Positions 51,501 to 60,098 are shown, counted from the first letter of the stretch. The stretch is 64,000 nucleotides of DNA from an uncultured Paraprevotella sp. (GCA_944320765.1 CALUIS010000012.1:35137-99136); one strand, 5' to 3'. Notes: a model not told the origin generated them from the sequence alone. Program-made: numbers and translations.

Positions 51501-52624
51501 GAGCTTTCCCACACGCAGTCCGAGGTGCTGACCGATCCCCAATACGCGTTGTTGGAGGTAATCTTGAACTTGTTGGCCTTGTGGGTGGAATAGCCGAAGA
51601 CAAGCGACTTCATGGCCATGTCCTTCACCGTCTCCCACGTGATGCCGTCGGGGAGCGTCACCTTGCCTTGCCCGTATTTGCAAAGGAAGGCGCAAATCAT
51701 GGAGAAGTCCGCGTTCGTGCGCACGCCGTCCTCGTTGTTCTGCCCTGCGCTGTGGGCCTGGAAGTAGCCGCAGGCTTCGCCCTTGTCGTTCGGTGCCTGG
51801 CAGTTGTACCAGATGTTGCGGGCATACGTCATGGAGTTGGCCAGCATCTGGAGCAGGTCCTGCTGCATGGTGGCTTCGTCCGTGAAGTCGTGCGTGATGA
51901 CCCCTTCGGTGGGGGAGGCGACCTGGTCTTCCGTGCCGCCCTCGATGACCGGCGCGTCCGGGTCGATGCTTCCTTCCGGCAGTTGCGTGAGGGTGAAGTG
52001 GTCGTAGGCGATGCAGCTGCCGCCGTTGCCCCAGGTCATTTGTGCCGATAGGGTGACGGGAGTCTCTTCTTCTATGATGAACCTGATGGTGTTTTCCGTC
52101 CACGGGGAGTCGGCCATGGCACCCTCGCCGCCCGGCTGGCAGGTCACTGTCGCGCTTTCCAGTGTTTTCTGGGCGGCGTCGCGGACGGTCACCAATGCCT
52201 GGGTGGCCGCGTTGTTGACCGCGAAAGCCTTGGTGAAGAATTTCAGCTCGTATTCCCCTTCCGGCAGGGGGGCGGAGGTGGTCTGGTTCATTTCAGAGCT
52301 GGCACTTCCCCATCCAAACCGTTGGTAATAGGCGAACTCCCCGTCCGGTATGTCGGTCTTGCCGAAATTGTTGTCCGTAAAGCATTCGGCGTTGATGAGC
52401 AGGGCTACGCCCGGGGTGGTCGCGTTCCATCCCGCCGGGGCGATGTCCCATCCGCGCAGGCCGTCCGCCGGATTGGTCACGGCTTGGGGGTCGCTGGGGG
52501 CGCAAGCCGCCGCATCGGCCTCGAACGAAGGGTTGGTGAGGAAGTCCGCAGTGACATCCGTTTGTCCGTGTGCGGACACACACGCGGATAAGCCACATAA
52601 AAGAATGGGTATCGCTTTCTTCAT
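48545..52624 (-). CDS. Large secreted protein, lyase-like toroid with carbohydrate-binding domains
   Basis: A 1359-residue exported protein I do not recognise by name. Residues 1-22 are a signal peptide. Residues 25-215 and about 1095-1275 are two similar beta-sandwich domains of the F-L-T-N-P-S-F-E / C-L-S-N-P-G-F-E type, likely carbohydrate-binding. Residues 245-680 are helical and resemble the (alpha/alpha) toroid of polysaccharide lyases; N-H-N-Y-F-H-T-S-Y near residue 507 would be the catalytic His/Tyr region. Beta-sandwich segments follow, and the last 40 residues (V-Y-N-L-Q-G-M-K-L, L-P-Q-G-V-Y-I-V) look like a T9SS-type tail. It may cleave an acidic polysaccharide; the family and substrate are not established. 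Confidence 0.72.
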   Translation of the reverse strand: MKKAIPILLCGLSACVSAHGQTDVTADFLTNPSFEADAAACAPSDPQAVTNPADGLRGWDIAPAGWNATTPGVALLINAECFTDNNFGKTDIPDGEFAYYQRFGWGSASSEMNQTTSAPLPEGEYELKFFTKAFAVNNAATQALVTVRDAAQKTLESATVTCQPGGEGAMADSPWTENTIRFIIEEETPVTLSAQMTWGNGGSCIAYDHFTLTQLPEGSIDPDAPVIEGGTEDQVASPTEGVITHDFTDEATMQQDLLQMLANSMTYARNIWYNCQAPNDKGEACGYFQAHSAGQNNEDGVRTNADFSMICAFLCKYGQGKVTLPDGITWETVKDMAMKSLVFGYSTHKANKFKITSNNAYWGSVSTSDCVWESSLWAMSLAYASYFLQDELSDAQKDYIYNMIKAECNYELQRSIPTGFSGDTKAEENGWEANILACALGLYPDDALAPQWFARLRQFAINCYSHVDDAHDATVIDPDYDDQTVQDLYIGKNLYDDYTLQNHNYFHTSYQNVVMQELGESYLALHLFQGENPKWKTNALMHNNQEVMDEVLCRLALADGELAMPNGNDWSMFLYDQITSYTTAACFLRDPNALMLENLAYKNIKARQSTTTDGSWLLNSDIGPRRMGVEGHRVMMTYLMHELASTADLQPTAWTDFSQAHENAYLFVPQNIVRANTPDRFSVFSWSTGLKSYTGYIASNTPDKNKIIVPYKANNTGNILGWYTVSGKATDASPVISGIYDLNGNSYTMNGKLNTNGNSLENNFTLYSTPGNAVVYMDYVVGRTSGTITEEKGGLMAVSTDPFTKTQRTLYHAKGRTQTDGSQMKKLESNWVNIDNEVGIVSTSADKSVAFGDRELNSSIYLSKVYPAYSNNGRTFSSGSIVDRRHIIYYSNVDSATTARLASQALPLTEQVAEGWNGVIVSDPDSARYLLLSNYAGETVCTLEGVLMPEGAPVFGEMTSITPQGSTATFRCDANHSVAQTLRVFIQGGEVAARQMENDSCAAYLYNYGTEEQTVQAVIWADGQKLTAPVTVGKDACVSVRVANGEIVSETVESGEEETDEYTDITDQCLSNPGFEEDKTWGTESSVNLNGTLYDPCYVNDVAAADSKWPQILPTKGWTPGNALKGGSNFAVLYSMPYSTDMYCVSPSNVGNSASIMAAPAADEACGTRCLSILNSWDTGENAISQTMTLPQGEYKLSFLAQYVCQNEMRHVNDYTISTTGDNTNYSRCGVSFGDTTIYKYPRLANHWETVECPFKLDEEAEVTISLGLETTHGVGAAYNTRLYIDQVRLYSKEGTIIEPEPEPDDPDHVAGIEGTSPKNVDVYNLQGMKLRSNVPAGQATAELPQGVYIVGQKKVFRH

Positions 52625-52678
52625 GGCATTTATATGTTTTATTAATTAAGTTAAGTTTCCATAATGGTTTGACGGCCT

Positions 52679-52710
52679 CAAATGTACGACAAAAGAATTT
52701 ATACGCCAAA
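52679..52710 (-). promoter_or_regulatory. Promoter of the 1359-residue secreted protein gene
   Basis: On the minus strand TTTG (52710-52707), a 20-base spacer and TACATTTG (52686-52679): full consensus. The start would be near 52672, about 48 bases before the ATG. Confidence 0.75.
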
Positions 52711-52788
52711 TCTGTGAGGGATTAAATGGTGAAAAAAAGTTCCCAAGCGGAATCTTCCTTAAAAAAAAGAAGAAAAGGGCGGCCTCTT

Positions 52789-52820
52789 GTTGTCAAACTC
52801 TTGGGGATTGCTTAACTTTA
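52789..52820 (+). promoter_or_regulatory. Promoter of pepT and the antiporter gene
   Basis: GTTG at 52789-52792, a 20-base spacer and TAACTTTA at 52813-52820 (last base off consensus). Confidence 0.45.
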
Positions 52821-52849
52821 CGGGATGAATCTTAACCGAACATGCAACA

Positions 52850-54076
52850 ATGGAACTGGTAGAACGCTTTTTGAAATACGTGGGTTTCGACACCCAGTCG
52901 AGTGAGGAGGGGGAAGGCTGCCCCAGTACGGACAAGCAGATGGTTTTCGCCCGCTATCTGGAGCAGGAGCTGAAGGACATCGGGATGCAGGACGTGTCGC
53001 TGGACGAACACGGATACCTGTATGCCACCTTGCCTGCCAATACGGACAAGCCCGTGCCGGCCATCGGCTTTATCGCCCACATGGACACGTCGCCCGACTG
53101 TCCGGGGAAGGATGTCCGCCCGCGTATCGTGGAACGGTATGACGGGGGCGACATCGTGCTGTCCGCCGAGGACGGTATCGTGACTTCCCCGAAGCAGTTT
53201 CCCGAGTTGCTGGACCACGTGGGGGAGGACTTGATCGTCACGGACGGGCATACCCTGCTGGGGGCCGACGACAAGGCCGGCATCGCGGAAATCGTGCAGG
53301 CCATGGTCTATCTTCAGGCGCATCCGGAAATCAAGCATGGCAAGATTCGTGTGGGGTTCAACCCGGACGAGGAAATCGGGATGGGCGCCCATCTGTTCGA
53401 CGTGGAGAAGTTCGGGTGCGAGTGGGCCTACACCATGGACGGCGGTGAAGTCGGAGAATTGGAATTCGAGAATTTCAACGCGGCGGCGGTGCGCGTGACG
53501 GTCAGGGGGCTGAACGTGCATCCCGGCTATGCGAAAGGCAAGATGCTGAACTCCATGCGGGTGGCGGCTGAACTCATCCGTTATATCCCCGCCGACCAGC
53601 TCCCTGAGACCACGGAGGGCTATGAGGGCTTTTTCCATCTGACTGGGATGAAAGGCACGGTGGAGGAGACGGTGCTGACGTATATCGTCCGCGACCACGA
53701 CCGGGGGAAGTTCGAGGCAAGAAAAGTCTTTTTCGGGATGCTGGCCGACCGGCTGAACGAGGAATACGGCGAGGATACGGTCACCGTGGAGGTGAGCGAC
53801 CAATATTACAACATGCGCGAGAAGGTGGAGCCGATGATGCATATCATCGACATCGCGAAGGAAGCCATCGAGGCTTCCGGCGTGAAGTGCCGGGTGCAGG
53901 CCATCCGCGGGGGGACCGACGGGGCGCAGCTTTCCTTCAAGGGGTTGCCTTGCCCCAACATCTTTGCCGGCGGGCTGAATTTCCACGGGCGCAATGAGTT
54001 CGTGCCGGTGCAGAGCATGGAGAAAGCCATGATGACCGTGGTGAGGATTGCGGAACTGACGGCGTTGAAGGGTTGA
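52850..54076 (+). CDS. pepT: Peptidase T (tripeptide aminopeptidase)
   Basis: A 408-residue cytosolic M20 metallopeptidase that removes the N-terminal residue of tripeptides. Zinc-site regions are visible: G-F-I-A-H-M-D-T-S near residue 64, G-A-D-D-K-A-G near residue 140, and P-D-E-E-I-G near 174; Y-T-M-D-G-G-E near 197 is the further metal Asp. Length is normal. The CPA2 antiporter gene starts 5 bases after the stop, so the two are co-transcribed. The POT peptide transporter at 15268 could feed it. Confidence 0.95.
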   Translation: MELVERFLKYVGFDTQSSEEGEGCPSTDKQMVFARYLEQELKDIGMQDVSLDEHGYLYATLPANTDKPVPAIGFIAHMDTSPDCPGKDVRPRIVERYDGGDIVLSAEDGIVTSPKQFPELLDHVGEDLIVTDGHTLLGADDKAGIAEIVQAMVYLQAHPEIKHGKIRVGFNPDEEIGMGAHLFDVEKFGCEWAYTMDGGEVGELEFENFNAAAVRVTVRGLNVHPGYAKGKMLNSMRVAAELIRYIPADQLPETTEGYEGFFHLTGMKGTVEETVLTYIVRDHDRGKFEARKVFFGMLADRLNEEYGEDTVTVEVSDQYYNMREKVEPMMHIIDIAKEAIEASGVKCRVQAIRGGTDGAQLSFKGLPCPNIFAGGLNFHGRNEFVPVQSMEKAMMTVVRIAELTALKG

Positions 54077-54080
54077 GGCG

Positions 54081-56330
54081 ATGGAACAAGTGCCTGCATT
54101 GATTCAGGACCTGGCCCTGATCCTGTTGGTGGCCGCCGTGGTGTCCTTGCTGTTCAAGTGGCTGAAGCAGCCCGTGGTGCTGGGATATATCGTGGCGGGG
54201 TTCATCGCGGGGCCTCATTTCGTCTATACGCCCTCCGTGCGCGATGCGGGGAGCATCGACCTTTGGGCGCAGATCGGGGTCATCATCCTGCTCTTCACCT
54301 TGGGGTTGGAGTTCAGCTTCAAGAAAATCCTGAAGATGGGGGCGGCGCCGGTCATCGCCGCCCTTACCATCATCTTCTGCATGATGGTGCTGGGCATATC
54401 TGTCGGCCATCTGTTCGGGTGGGGGCGTATGGACTGCATCTATCTGGGCGGAATGTTGGCCATGTCCTCCACCACCATCATATATAAGGCGTTCCAGGAC
54501 ATGGGTGTCCTGCAGCAGAAGTTCGCCGGCGTGGTGCTCAGCGTGCTGATTCTGGAGGACATCCTGGCCATCGTGCTGATGGTGATGCTGTCCACATTGG
54601 CCGTGAGCCACAACATCGAGGGGGAGGAACTGGTGGTCGGGCTGCTCCGGCTGGGCTTCTTCCTGATTCTGTGGTTCGTGGTGGGTTTGTACCTGATTCC
54701 GATTCTCTTGCGGAAGAGCAGGCGGTTCCTCAACAGCGAGACGTTGCTCATCGTGTCTTTGGCCTTGTGCTTCGTCATGGCCGTGGTGGCGGTGGATTCG
54801 GGGTTCAGCGCGGCTTTCGGGGCGTTTGTCGTGGGTTCCATCCTGGCGGAGACCGTGGAGGCGGAGCGTATAGAAAAACTGGTCGCTCCGGTCAAGGACT
54901 TGTTCGGCGCGATATTCTTTGTCTCGGTGGGGATGCTGGTGGACCCCGAGGTCCTGGTGAAGTACGCGTGGCCGATTGTGGCCCTCACGCTGGCCATCAT
55001 CGTGGGGCAGGCCGTGTTCGGCACGTTGGGCTTCATTCTGGCCGGCCAGCCGCTGAAGGAAGCGATGAAGTGCGGTTTCAGCATGTCCCAGATAGGGGAG
55101 TTCGCTTTCATCATCGCCTCTTTGGGCATGTCGCTCGGGGTGACCAGCCATTACCTGTATCCCATTGTGGTGGCCGTGTCCGTGATTACGACTTTCACCA
55201 CTCCTTACATGCTGAAGGCGGCCGGTCCGGCCTACGGTTATGTGTGCCGGATATTGCCGCGGGCGTGGGTGGCGGCTTTGGAGCGCTATGCGCCCGGCAC
55301 CATGGTGTCCACCCATTCGGGGAACTGGAAGAAGCTGGTCACCGCCCTTTTGCGGCAGATGGTGGTGTTCTCCATCCTTTCCGCCACCGTCATTGCCTTG
55401 TCTTTCCGTTTCTTCCTGCCTTTCACGCGGGAGATACTGCCCCATTGGTGGGCCAATGCGTTGTGCGGGGTGGTCACCTTGCTTTGCATCGCGCCTTTCC
55501 TGCGGGGCATCATGGCCCGCGGACGCCGTTCATCCTTGTTCATCGCGTTGTGGAAGGAGAACCGCTACAACCGCTTGCCGTTGATATTCACGCTGATTGT
55601 CCGCGGGGTGGTGGTGGGCATGTTCATCTTCTATGTCATCCGTTATCTTGTGCCTTTTGCCGACCCCGTCCTTTTGCTGCTGGCCATGTTGCTGGTGGTC
55701 GGCATCGCCTTGTCCCGCCCGTTGCGGCAGAACACCATCCGCATGGAAAAGGTGTTCATGGAGAACCTGCATAGCCGGGACGGGCTGGAGCACCGGGGCA
55801 AGCAGCCGGAATATGCGGAGCATCTCTTGTCGAAGGACCTCCATCTGGCGGATTTTGAAGTGCCGGAGGAATCCATCTGGGGCGGAAAACTGTTGGGCGA
55901 GCTGAATTTGGGCCGGCGTTACGACATTCATGTGGTTTCTATCGTCAGGGGGACGCACCATCTCAACATTCCCAGCGGGAGCGACCGTGTCTATCCCCAC
56001 GACCACCTACAGGTTATCGGGTCGGACCGCCAGATTTCAGTTTTCGCCAAGGCCTTGGAGGGTACGGTCATTGTGGAGTCCGAATGGGCAGACCACGAGA
56101 TGCAGCTGCGTCAGTTCCAAATCACGGACGACATGGAATTTGCGGGGATGAGTTTGAAGGACAGCGGTATCCGCGACAAGTTTCACTGCATGATTGTGGG
56201 GTTCGATACTTCCGGAGGAATGTTGGAGAAGCCGTCCCCCGACCGGATTTTTCATCCGGGCGATATCGTTTGGGTCGTAGGCGAGAAAGAAGCCTTGGGC
56301 GACTTGTTCGCGCAGAAGAAAAAGGATTAG
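54081..56330 (+). CDS. CPA2 cation/proton antiporter with TrkA_C domains (Kef-like)
   Basis: A 749-residue inner-membrane protein. About 12 hydrophobic segments cover residues 1-390 with the antiporter core (S-S-T-T-I near residue 131 and I-L-E-D-I near 156). A second membrane section (about 420-555) follows, then two TrkA_C/RCK-like ligand-binding domains (about 590-660 and 672-745), which regulate such transporters. It probably exchanges K+ or Na+ for protons. The gene follows pepT by 5 bases, and its stop overlaps the end of the methyltransferase gene on the other strand by 4 bases. Confidence 0.87.
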   Translation: MEQVPALIQDLALILLVAAVVSLLFKWLKQPVVLGYIVAGFIAGPHFVYTPSVRDAGSIDLWAQIGVIILLFTLGLEFSFKKILKMGAAPVIAALTIIFCMMVLGISVGHLFGWGRMDCIYLGGMLAMSSTTIIYKAFQDMGVLQQKFAGVVLSVLILEDILAIVLMVMLSTLAVSHNIEGEELVVGLLRLGFFLILWFVVGLYLIPILLRKSRRFLNSETLLIVSLALCFVMAVVAVDSGFSAAFGAFVVGSILAETVEAERIEKLVAPVKDLFGAIFFVSVGMLVDPEVLVKYAWPIVALTLAIIVGQAVFGTLGFILAGQPLKEAMKCGFSMSQIGEFAFIIASLGMSLGVTSHYLYPIVVAVSVITTFTTPYMLKAAGPAYGYVCRILPRAWVAALERYAPGTMVSTHSGNWKKLVTALLRQMVVFSILSATVIALSFRFFLPFTREILPHWWANALCGVVTLLCIAPFLRGIMARGRRSSLFIALWKENRYNRLPLIFTLIVRGVVVGMFIFYVIRYLVPFADPVLLLLAMLLVVGIALSRPLRQNTIRMEKVFMENLHSRDGLEHRGKQPEYAEHLLSKDLHLADFEVPEESIWGGKLLGELNLGRRYDIHVVSIVRGTHHLNIPSGSDRVYPHDHLQVIGSDRQISVFAKALEGTVIVESEWADHEMQLRQFQITDDMEFAGMSLKDSGIRDKFHCMIVGFDTSGGMLEKPSPDRIFHPGDIVWVVGEKEALGDLFAQKKKD

Positions 56331-57235
56331 AAGACGAAGCCGTTTGTTTCGAGATATTGTCTGATGGCTACCGCCACGTAACGTCCCAAGTTCACAGGCA
56401 CGGCGTTGCCTATCATTTGTTCTATTTCGGTTTTAGATCCTGTAAACTGAAACGTTTTTGGGAACGTCTGGATATAGCTTCGTTCTATGGTGGTCAGCGG
56501 ACGTATCCCTTCTATGGAATTTACCGGGTCATTATGTTTTATTTGGTAACCTTGTGGAATAGGACGGTTGACACCTCTGATTGTCGGACTTGGTTCATGG
56601 ATGCTGAATATGCCGCGACGGGCGTAGCTACGTGGGTGGCGGTAATAAAATTCTATTCCCAAGCTGTCTCCCAAATAGTCCGCTACGGTCATGGGCTGTT
56701 TTGCCAGATTGTGGGATAGGACGGCATCCATGAAGCCGTCTTTTTCGCCTGCCGCACCTATCAGGATGAATCTTTTCCGCTTCTGTGGCACGTTGCATAG
56801 GCTGGCATCCAAAATCGTTTGGCTTATTCCATATCCCGCTTGTCTAAATATGTCCTTGGCTTGCCGCAGTTTGTCTGTCTTTACGATGCGTTCCACGTTT
56901 TCCATGACAAACCAGCGGGGGCGTATCTTGCCCACGATTTCAGCGAAACAAACGGTCAGGTCGCCGCGTCCGTTGTTTTCATCGCGTTTGCCCGCAGAGG
57001 AAAAGTCTTGGCAAGGAGGCCCGCCGATAATCATGTCTGGTTCGTCATTGCGGATGATGTTTACGCTCTCTTCTACGTTTTTTAGGTCAAGCATGGTGGC
57101 TTTGTGTCCGAAGTTGAGGCGATACGTGTCCAATGCGATTTTCCAGTTATCGTAAGCGGCAACCACGTCAAATCCTGCCATTGTGAAGCCAAGGCTTAGC
57201 CCACCGCAACCGCAAAATAAATCCACTACTTTCAT
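56327..57235 (-). CDS. DNA (cytosine-5-)-methyltransferase
   Basis: A 302-residue C5 cytosine methyltransferase. Motif I D-L-F-C-G-C-G-G is at residues 5-12, the catalytic Cys lies in G-G-P-P-C-Q at residue 75, E-N-V is at 112-114, Q-K-R-K-R at 151-155 and the final G-N-A-V-P near 281. Between them lies a short target-recognition region. It follows the HindVP-like endonuclease gene by 19 bases and is probably its protective partner. GC content is visibly lower than in its neighbours (hand-counted sample lines in the pair are about 43-48 percent against about 60), which fits recent transfer. Confidence 0.92.
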   Translation of the reverse strand: MKVVDLFCGCGGLSLGFTMAGFDVVAAYDNWKIALDTYRLNFGHKATMLDLKNVEESVNIIRNDEPDMIIGGPPCQDFSSAGKRDENNGRGDLTVCFAEIVGKIRPRWFVMENVERIVKTDKLRQAKDIFRQAGYGISQTILDASLCNVPQKRKRFILIGAAGEKDGFMDAVLSHNLAKQPMTVADYLGDSLGIEFYYRHPRSYARRGIFSIHEPSPTIRGVNRPIPQGYQIKHNDPVNSIEGIRPLTTIERSYIQTFPKTFQFTGSKTEIEQMIGNAVPVNLGRYVAVAIRQYLETNGFVF

Positions 57236-57254
57236 TTTTTCTGGTACATTAGAA

Positions 57255-58319
57255 TTAGAATAAATCAGGCGAATTGACGATTATTGCATCGAAGCGGCGT
57301 TCCGGGCTTAGCAAATTTTGCCCGCCGCCTAAAATAATATTCTTGATTTCATCCTTCCGAATGCGCGGTCTGCTCAATTCCGGACAATGCAACAAAGGCC
57401 ACGACACTTGACCGCTTATGGAAAAAGCTTTGTCGTTCTTTGTGCCATAAGAGAGGTCGTTTATCGTGTTGTCATAATCAAAGTGTCCATAAACATAGAA
57501 ATCGAAAAGCATTTTATAAATCCAGATGATACTTCTGTTCGGTCGGGCAATTTTGACGATTTCCCTTTCGCCTTGGGTACACATGTGAATGGCTGCCAAG
57601 TTCGACCAAACAAACACGTCCAAGCAATTATCCGCTAGTTGGGGCTTGCGTCCGTTGGTTTTCCAAACAGGTTGAATCATCAAGGGGGCTTGATGGGCAT
57701 ACATGTCCTTGGCGACATTTTCAATGGCTGTAAGGATTTCAGGATAGAATGGTACGACTTCGTCTGCAACGTCCCAATGCTTTATTTTGGGAAAGTTCCC
57801 TAAAAGCTTTTTGAGCTTGTCACGTCCTTTGGGGCTGTCATAGTGGTGGCAGATGCTGCAAGCCAAATAACATATAGTGCTTGGGCGCACAACAATCTCA
57901 CAACTGTAATGCTCTTCGTCCAAAGTGTCCGTTGTGCTGTCGGGCAAAGCGGTTAGTTTTATCTCCAATCCCTTGATGGCTTGTTCCGTGTCATAATCCG
58001 TCAGGACCAAATCAATATGTTCGCGTTTCCCGGTGTAGAACTTTTCATACGGCACATAATTCGTTTCAAAATTGTAATATAGGTTGTCCGCTAAGGGGTC
58101 AATCCCAAATAATTCTTTTCCGCTTATGTGCTTGTGCAACAGTTTGTTGTTCTTGTCTATGCACAGATATACGGGTTCAATTCCTTTATAAGACATATAT
58201 GCGACTAAGGACGCGGGAAAAGAACTGTTGAATTGATTCTTTCCCCAAAACTTTTCCTGCGTATAGTCTCTGCTGGCATGTTTTTGGCCAAAGAGGCCGG
58301 GTTGGCTCTGTTGTTCCAT
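57255..58319 (-). CDS. HindVP family type II restriction endonuclease
   Basis: A 354-residue protein matching the HindVP endonuclease family. The catalytic PD-(D/E)XK-like site reads H-I-D-L-V-L-T-D near residue 103 and G-L-E-I-K-L-T-A-L-P-D at residues 117-127, giving D103, E119 and K121. The P-S-T-I-C-Y-L-A-C-S-I-C region near residue 150 is also familiar for the family. HindVP cuts GRCGYC; that specificity is inferred for this protein, not shown. It sits 9 bases after hslR on the same strand and 19 bases before the methyltransferase gene, with no obvious promoter of its own. Confidence 0.82.
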   Translation of the reverse strand: MEQQSQPGLFGQKHASRDYTQEKFWGKNQFNSSFPASLVAYMSYKGIEPVYLCIDKNNKLLHKHISGKELFGIDPLADNLYYNFETNYVPYEKFYTGKREHIDLVLTDYDTEQAIKGLEIKLTALPDSTTDTLDEEHYSCEIVVRPSTICYLACSICHHYDSPKGRDKLKKLLGNFPKIKHWDVADEVVPFYPEILTAIENVAKDMYAHQAPLMIQPVWKTNGRKPQLADNCLDVFVWSNLAAIHMCTQGEREIVKIARPNRSIIWIYKMLFDFYVYGHFDYDNTINDLSYGTKNDKAFSISGQVSWPLLHCPELSRPRIRKDEIKNIILGGGQNLLSPERRFDAIIVNSPDLF

Positions 58320-58328
58320 ATAAGTTGT

Positions 58329-58775
58329 TTAATCTTCGTATACTTCCTCCTCGTCGTCCCCGTCTTCCAGGTCGAAGTCGAACAGCAGGTCGTCCAGGTA
58401 TTCCGGTGCGGTGAACTCCTCCAGCTCCCGGCGGTCTTTCTTCGTGGGCCTTCCGGTGCCTTTGGCGCGGTTGACGAAGCCGCTGATGCGGTTCATCTCC
58501 AGCAATTCGTATTGTTCCGGCGGGGTGACGTTCTCCAGGATGTCGGGAATCAGCTTGGCCCCCACGCGCTTCTCTATGGCCTGTTTCACCTTGAAGGAAT
58601 AGGTGACGGGGGGCTTTCGCACACAGACGACGTCCCCCGGCTTGACGGTGCGCGAGGGCTTCAGTTGCGCCCCGCCCATGGAAATCTGCCCCTTCTTGCA
58701 AGCTGCGGCGGCCATGGAACGGGTCTTGTAGATGCGGGCGGCCCACAGCCATTTGTCAATTCTCGCTTCGCTCAT
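58329..58775 (-). CDS. hslR: S4 domain RNA-binding protein (Hsp15-like)
   Basis: A 148-residue protein with an N-terminal S4 RNA-binding domain: R-I-D-K-W-L-W-A-A-R at residues 5-14 and the G-D-V-V-C-V-R-K segment near residue 47. It resembles Hsp15, which binds stalled 50S subunits carrying peptidyl-tRNA and helps recycle them. The C-terminal tail is strongly acidic. It lies 6 bases after pth, whose enzyme also rescues peptidyl-tRNA, a sensible functional link. The endonuclease gene begins 9 bases later. Confidence 0.88.
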   Translation of the reverse strand: MSEARIDKWLWAARIYKTRSMAAAACKKGQISMGGAQLKPSRTVKPGDVVCVRKPPVTYSFKVKQAIEKRVGAKLIPDILENVTPPEQYELLEMNRISGFVNRAKGTGRPTKKDRRELEEFTAPEYLDDLLFDFDLEDGDDEEEVYED

Positions 58776-58781
58776 TATCCT

Positions 58782-59345
58782 TTATTTCTTGTTGAATTGG
58801 TTCATGGTGATTTGGATGCCGGCCAGGCAGAAGCTTTTGACCATCTCGCCGGCCAACTCCACCCGTTCGTCCATCGTCTTCAGGTCTTCTTCCGTGAACT
58901 GCCCCAGCACGTAGTCTATCTGTCCGCCGCACGGGAAGTCGTTGCCGATGCCGAAGCGCAGGCGGGCGTACGCTTGTGTCCCCAGCACCGAGGCGATGTG
59001 TTTCAGCCCGTTGTGTCCGCCATCGCTGCCGCCGGGCTTCATGCGCAACGCGCCGAAGGGGAGCGAGAGGTCGTCCACCACGACGAGGAGGCGTTCGAGC
59101 GGGATGTTCTCCTTGCCCATCCAGTATCTCACCGCGTTTCCGCTGAGGTTCATGTAAGTGGACGGTTTCAGCAGGACGAGCTGCTGCCCTTTCAGGGGAA
59201 GGGTGGCCACCATGCCGTAGCGTTTGTCCTCAAAAACAAGGTTGGACGCCTTGGCCAAGGCGTCCAACACTCTAAAACCTATGTTATGGCGGGTTCCGGC
59301 ATATTCGCTACCGATATTGCCCAAACCGACAATCAAGTACTTCAT
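58782..59345 (-). CDS. pth: Peptidyl-tRNA hydrolase
   Basis: A 187-residue essential esterase that releases peptides from prematurely dropped peptidyl-tRNA. The start [11 protein letters not shown] is followed by the catalytic His in T-R-H-N-I-G-F near residue 20; [10 protein letters not shown] near residue 60 and D-D-L-S-L-P-F-G near residue 92 are conserved. It lies between rplY (15 bases upstream) and hslR (6 bases downstream). Confidence 0.96.
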   Translation of the reverse strand: MKYLIVGLGNIGSEYAGTRHNIGFRVLDALAKASNLVFEDKRYGMVATLPLKGQQLVLLKPSTYMNLSGNAVRYWMGKENIPLERLLVVVDDLSLPFGALRMKPGGSDGGHNGLKHIASVLGTQAYARLRFGIGNDFPCGGQIDYVLGQFTEEDLKTMDERVELAGEMVKSFCLAGIQITMNQFNKK

Positions 59346-59360
59346 TCGCTATGGGATGGA

Positions 59361-59954
59361 TTAGTTCTCGGCCGCGGCGGCGGAACGTGCGCCACGCGTC
59401 ATCTTGACTTGGCAAACCACCACTTCCTTGTTGGTCACCAGTTCCAGGCCTTCGAAATGTAGCTCGCCCACCTTGATGGTCTTGCCCAGGGCCAAGTTGG
59501 TCACGTCGATGTTCAGGCGCTCGGGAATCTGGGAATATACGGCTTTCACCTTCAGCTTGCGTACCGATGCGGCCAGACGTCCACCGGCCTTCACGCCTTC
59601 TGCCAGGCCGTTCAGCTTGATGGGCACTTCCATGACGATGGGCTTCGTGTCGTTCACCTCATAGAAGTCCACGTGCAGCACGTTGTCCTTTACGGGGTGG
59701 AACTGCAACTCTTTCAGCACGGCTTTGTGAGCCTTGCCGTCGATGTCCAGGTTCACCAGGTAGATGTCCGGCGTGTAAATCAGGTTGCGCAACTCGTCGT
59801 TGGTCACCGTGAAGGGCAATGCCACGGGAAGCCCGTTTTCGTCTTTTGCCTCGCCGTACAGGTTGCAGGGCACGCCGTTGGCTTTGCGGATGTCATAAGC
59901 GGCCTTCTTTCCGAACTTCGTTCTGGCCGTACCTTTTACGCTAATTTCTTTCAT
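59361..59954 (-). CDS. rplY: 50S ribosomal protein L25 / general stress protein Ctc
   Basis: A 197-residue L25 of the long (Ctc) form that binds 5S rRNA. The N-terminal L25 domain has R-T-K-F-G-K-K-A-A-Y-D-I-R near residue 11 and the C-terminal domain runs from about 95 to 185, ending in an Ala-rich tail. It is the first gene of rplY-pth-hslR, transcribed from the strong promoter at 60050-60081, with an 88-base leader that contains two small hairpins. Confidence 0.95.
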   Translation of the reverse strand: MKEISVKGTARTKFGKKAAYDIRKANGVPCNLYGEAKDENGLPVALPFTVTNDELRNLIYTPDIYLVNLDIDGKAHKAVLKELQFHPVKDNVLHVDFYEVNDTKPIVMEVPIKLNGLAEGVKAGGRLAASVRKLKVKAVYSQIPERLNIDVTNLALGKTIKVGELHFEGLELVTNKEVVVCQVKMTRGARSAAAAEN

Positions 59955-60008
59955 TTCGGTAAATTTTTTGTGTTACTCTAAATTAAGTTTTGTGCTTAAT
60001 CTCACCAT

Positions 60009-60037
60009 CACACGATGTGTGCATCACTCGATGATGC
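60009..60037 (-). promoter_or_regulatory. Tandem hairpins in the rplY leader
   Basis: Two perfect small hairpins lie side by side: GCATCA...TGATGC (60021-60037, five-base loop) and CACAC...GTGTG (60009-60021, three-base loop). They fall inside the predicted 5' leader of rplY and could be a protein-binding control site; this is inference. Confidence 0.35.
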
Positions 60038-60049
60038 CAAAAAGCGGTG

Positions 60050-60081
60050 CAAAATTACAGCTTTCTTGTGGATTGGCCAAA
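60050..60081 (-). promoter_or_regulatory. Promoter of the rplY-pth-hslR operon
   Basis: On the minus strand TTTG (60081-60078), a 20-base spacer and TAATTTTG (60057-60050); start near 60043. Confidence 0.75.
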
Positions 60082-60098
60082 TGTTTCCCGTTTTTTGT

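Noticed and set aside
49421..52051. An 876-codon open frame on the plus strand opposite the 1359-residue secreted protein gene
   Set aside because: Its translation is rich in Val, Gly, Arg and His without domains, as expected for the antisense of a GC-rich gene; the minus-strand protein has a signal peptide, domains and a promoter.
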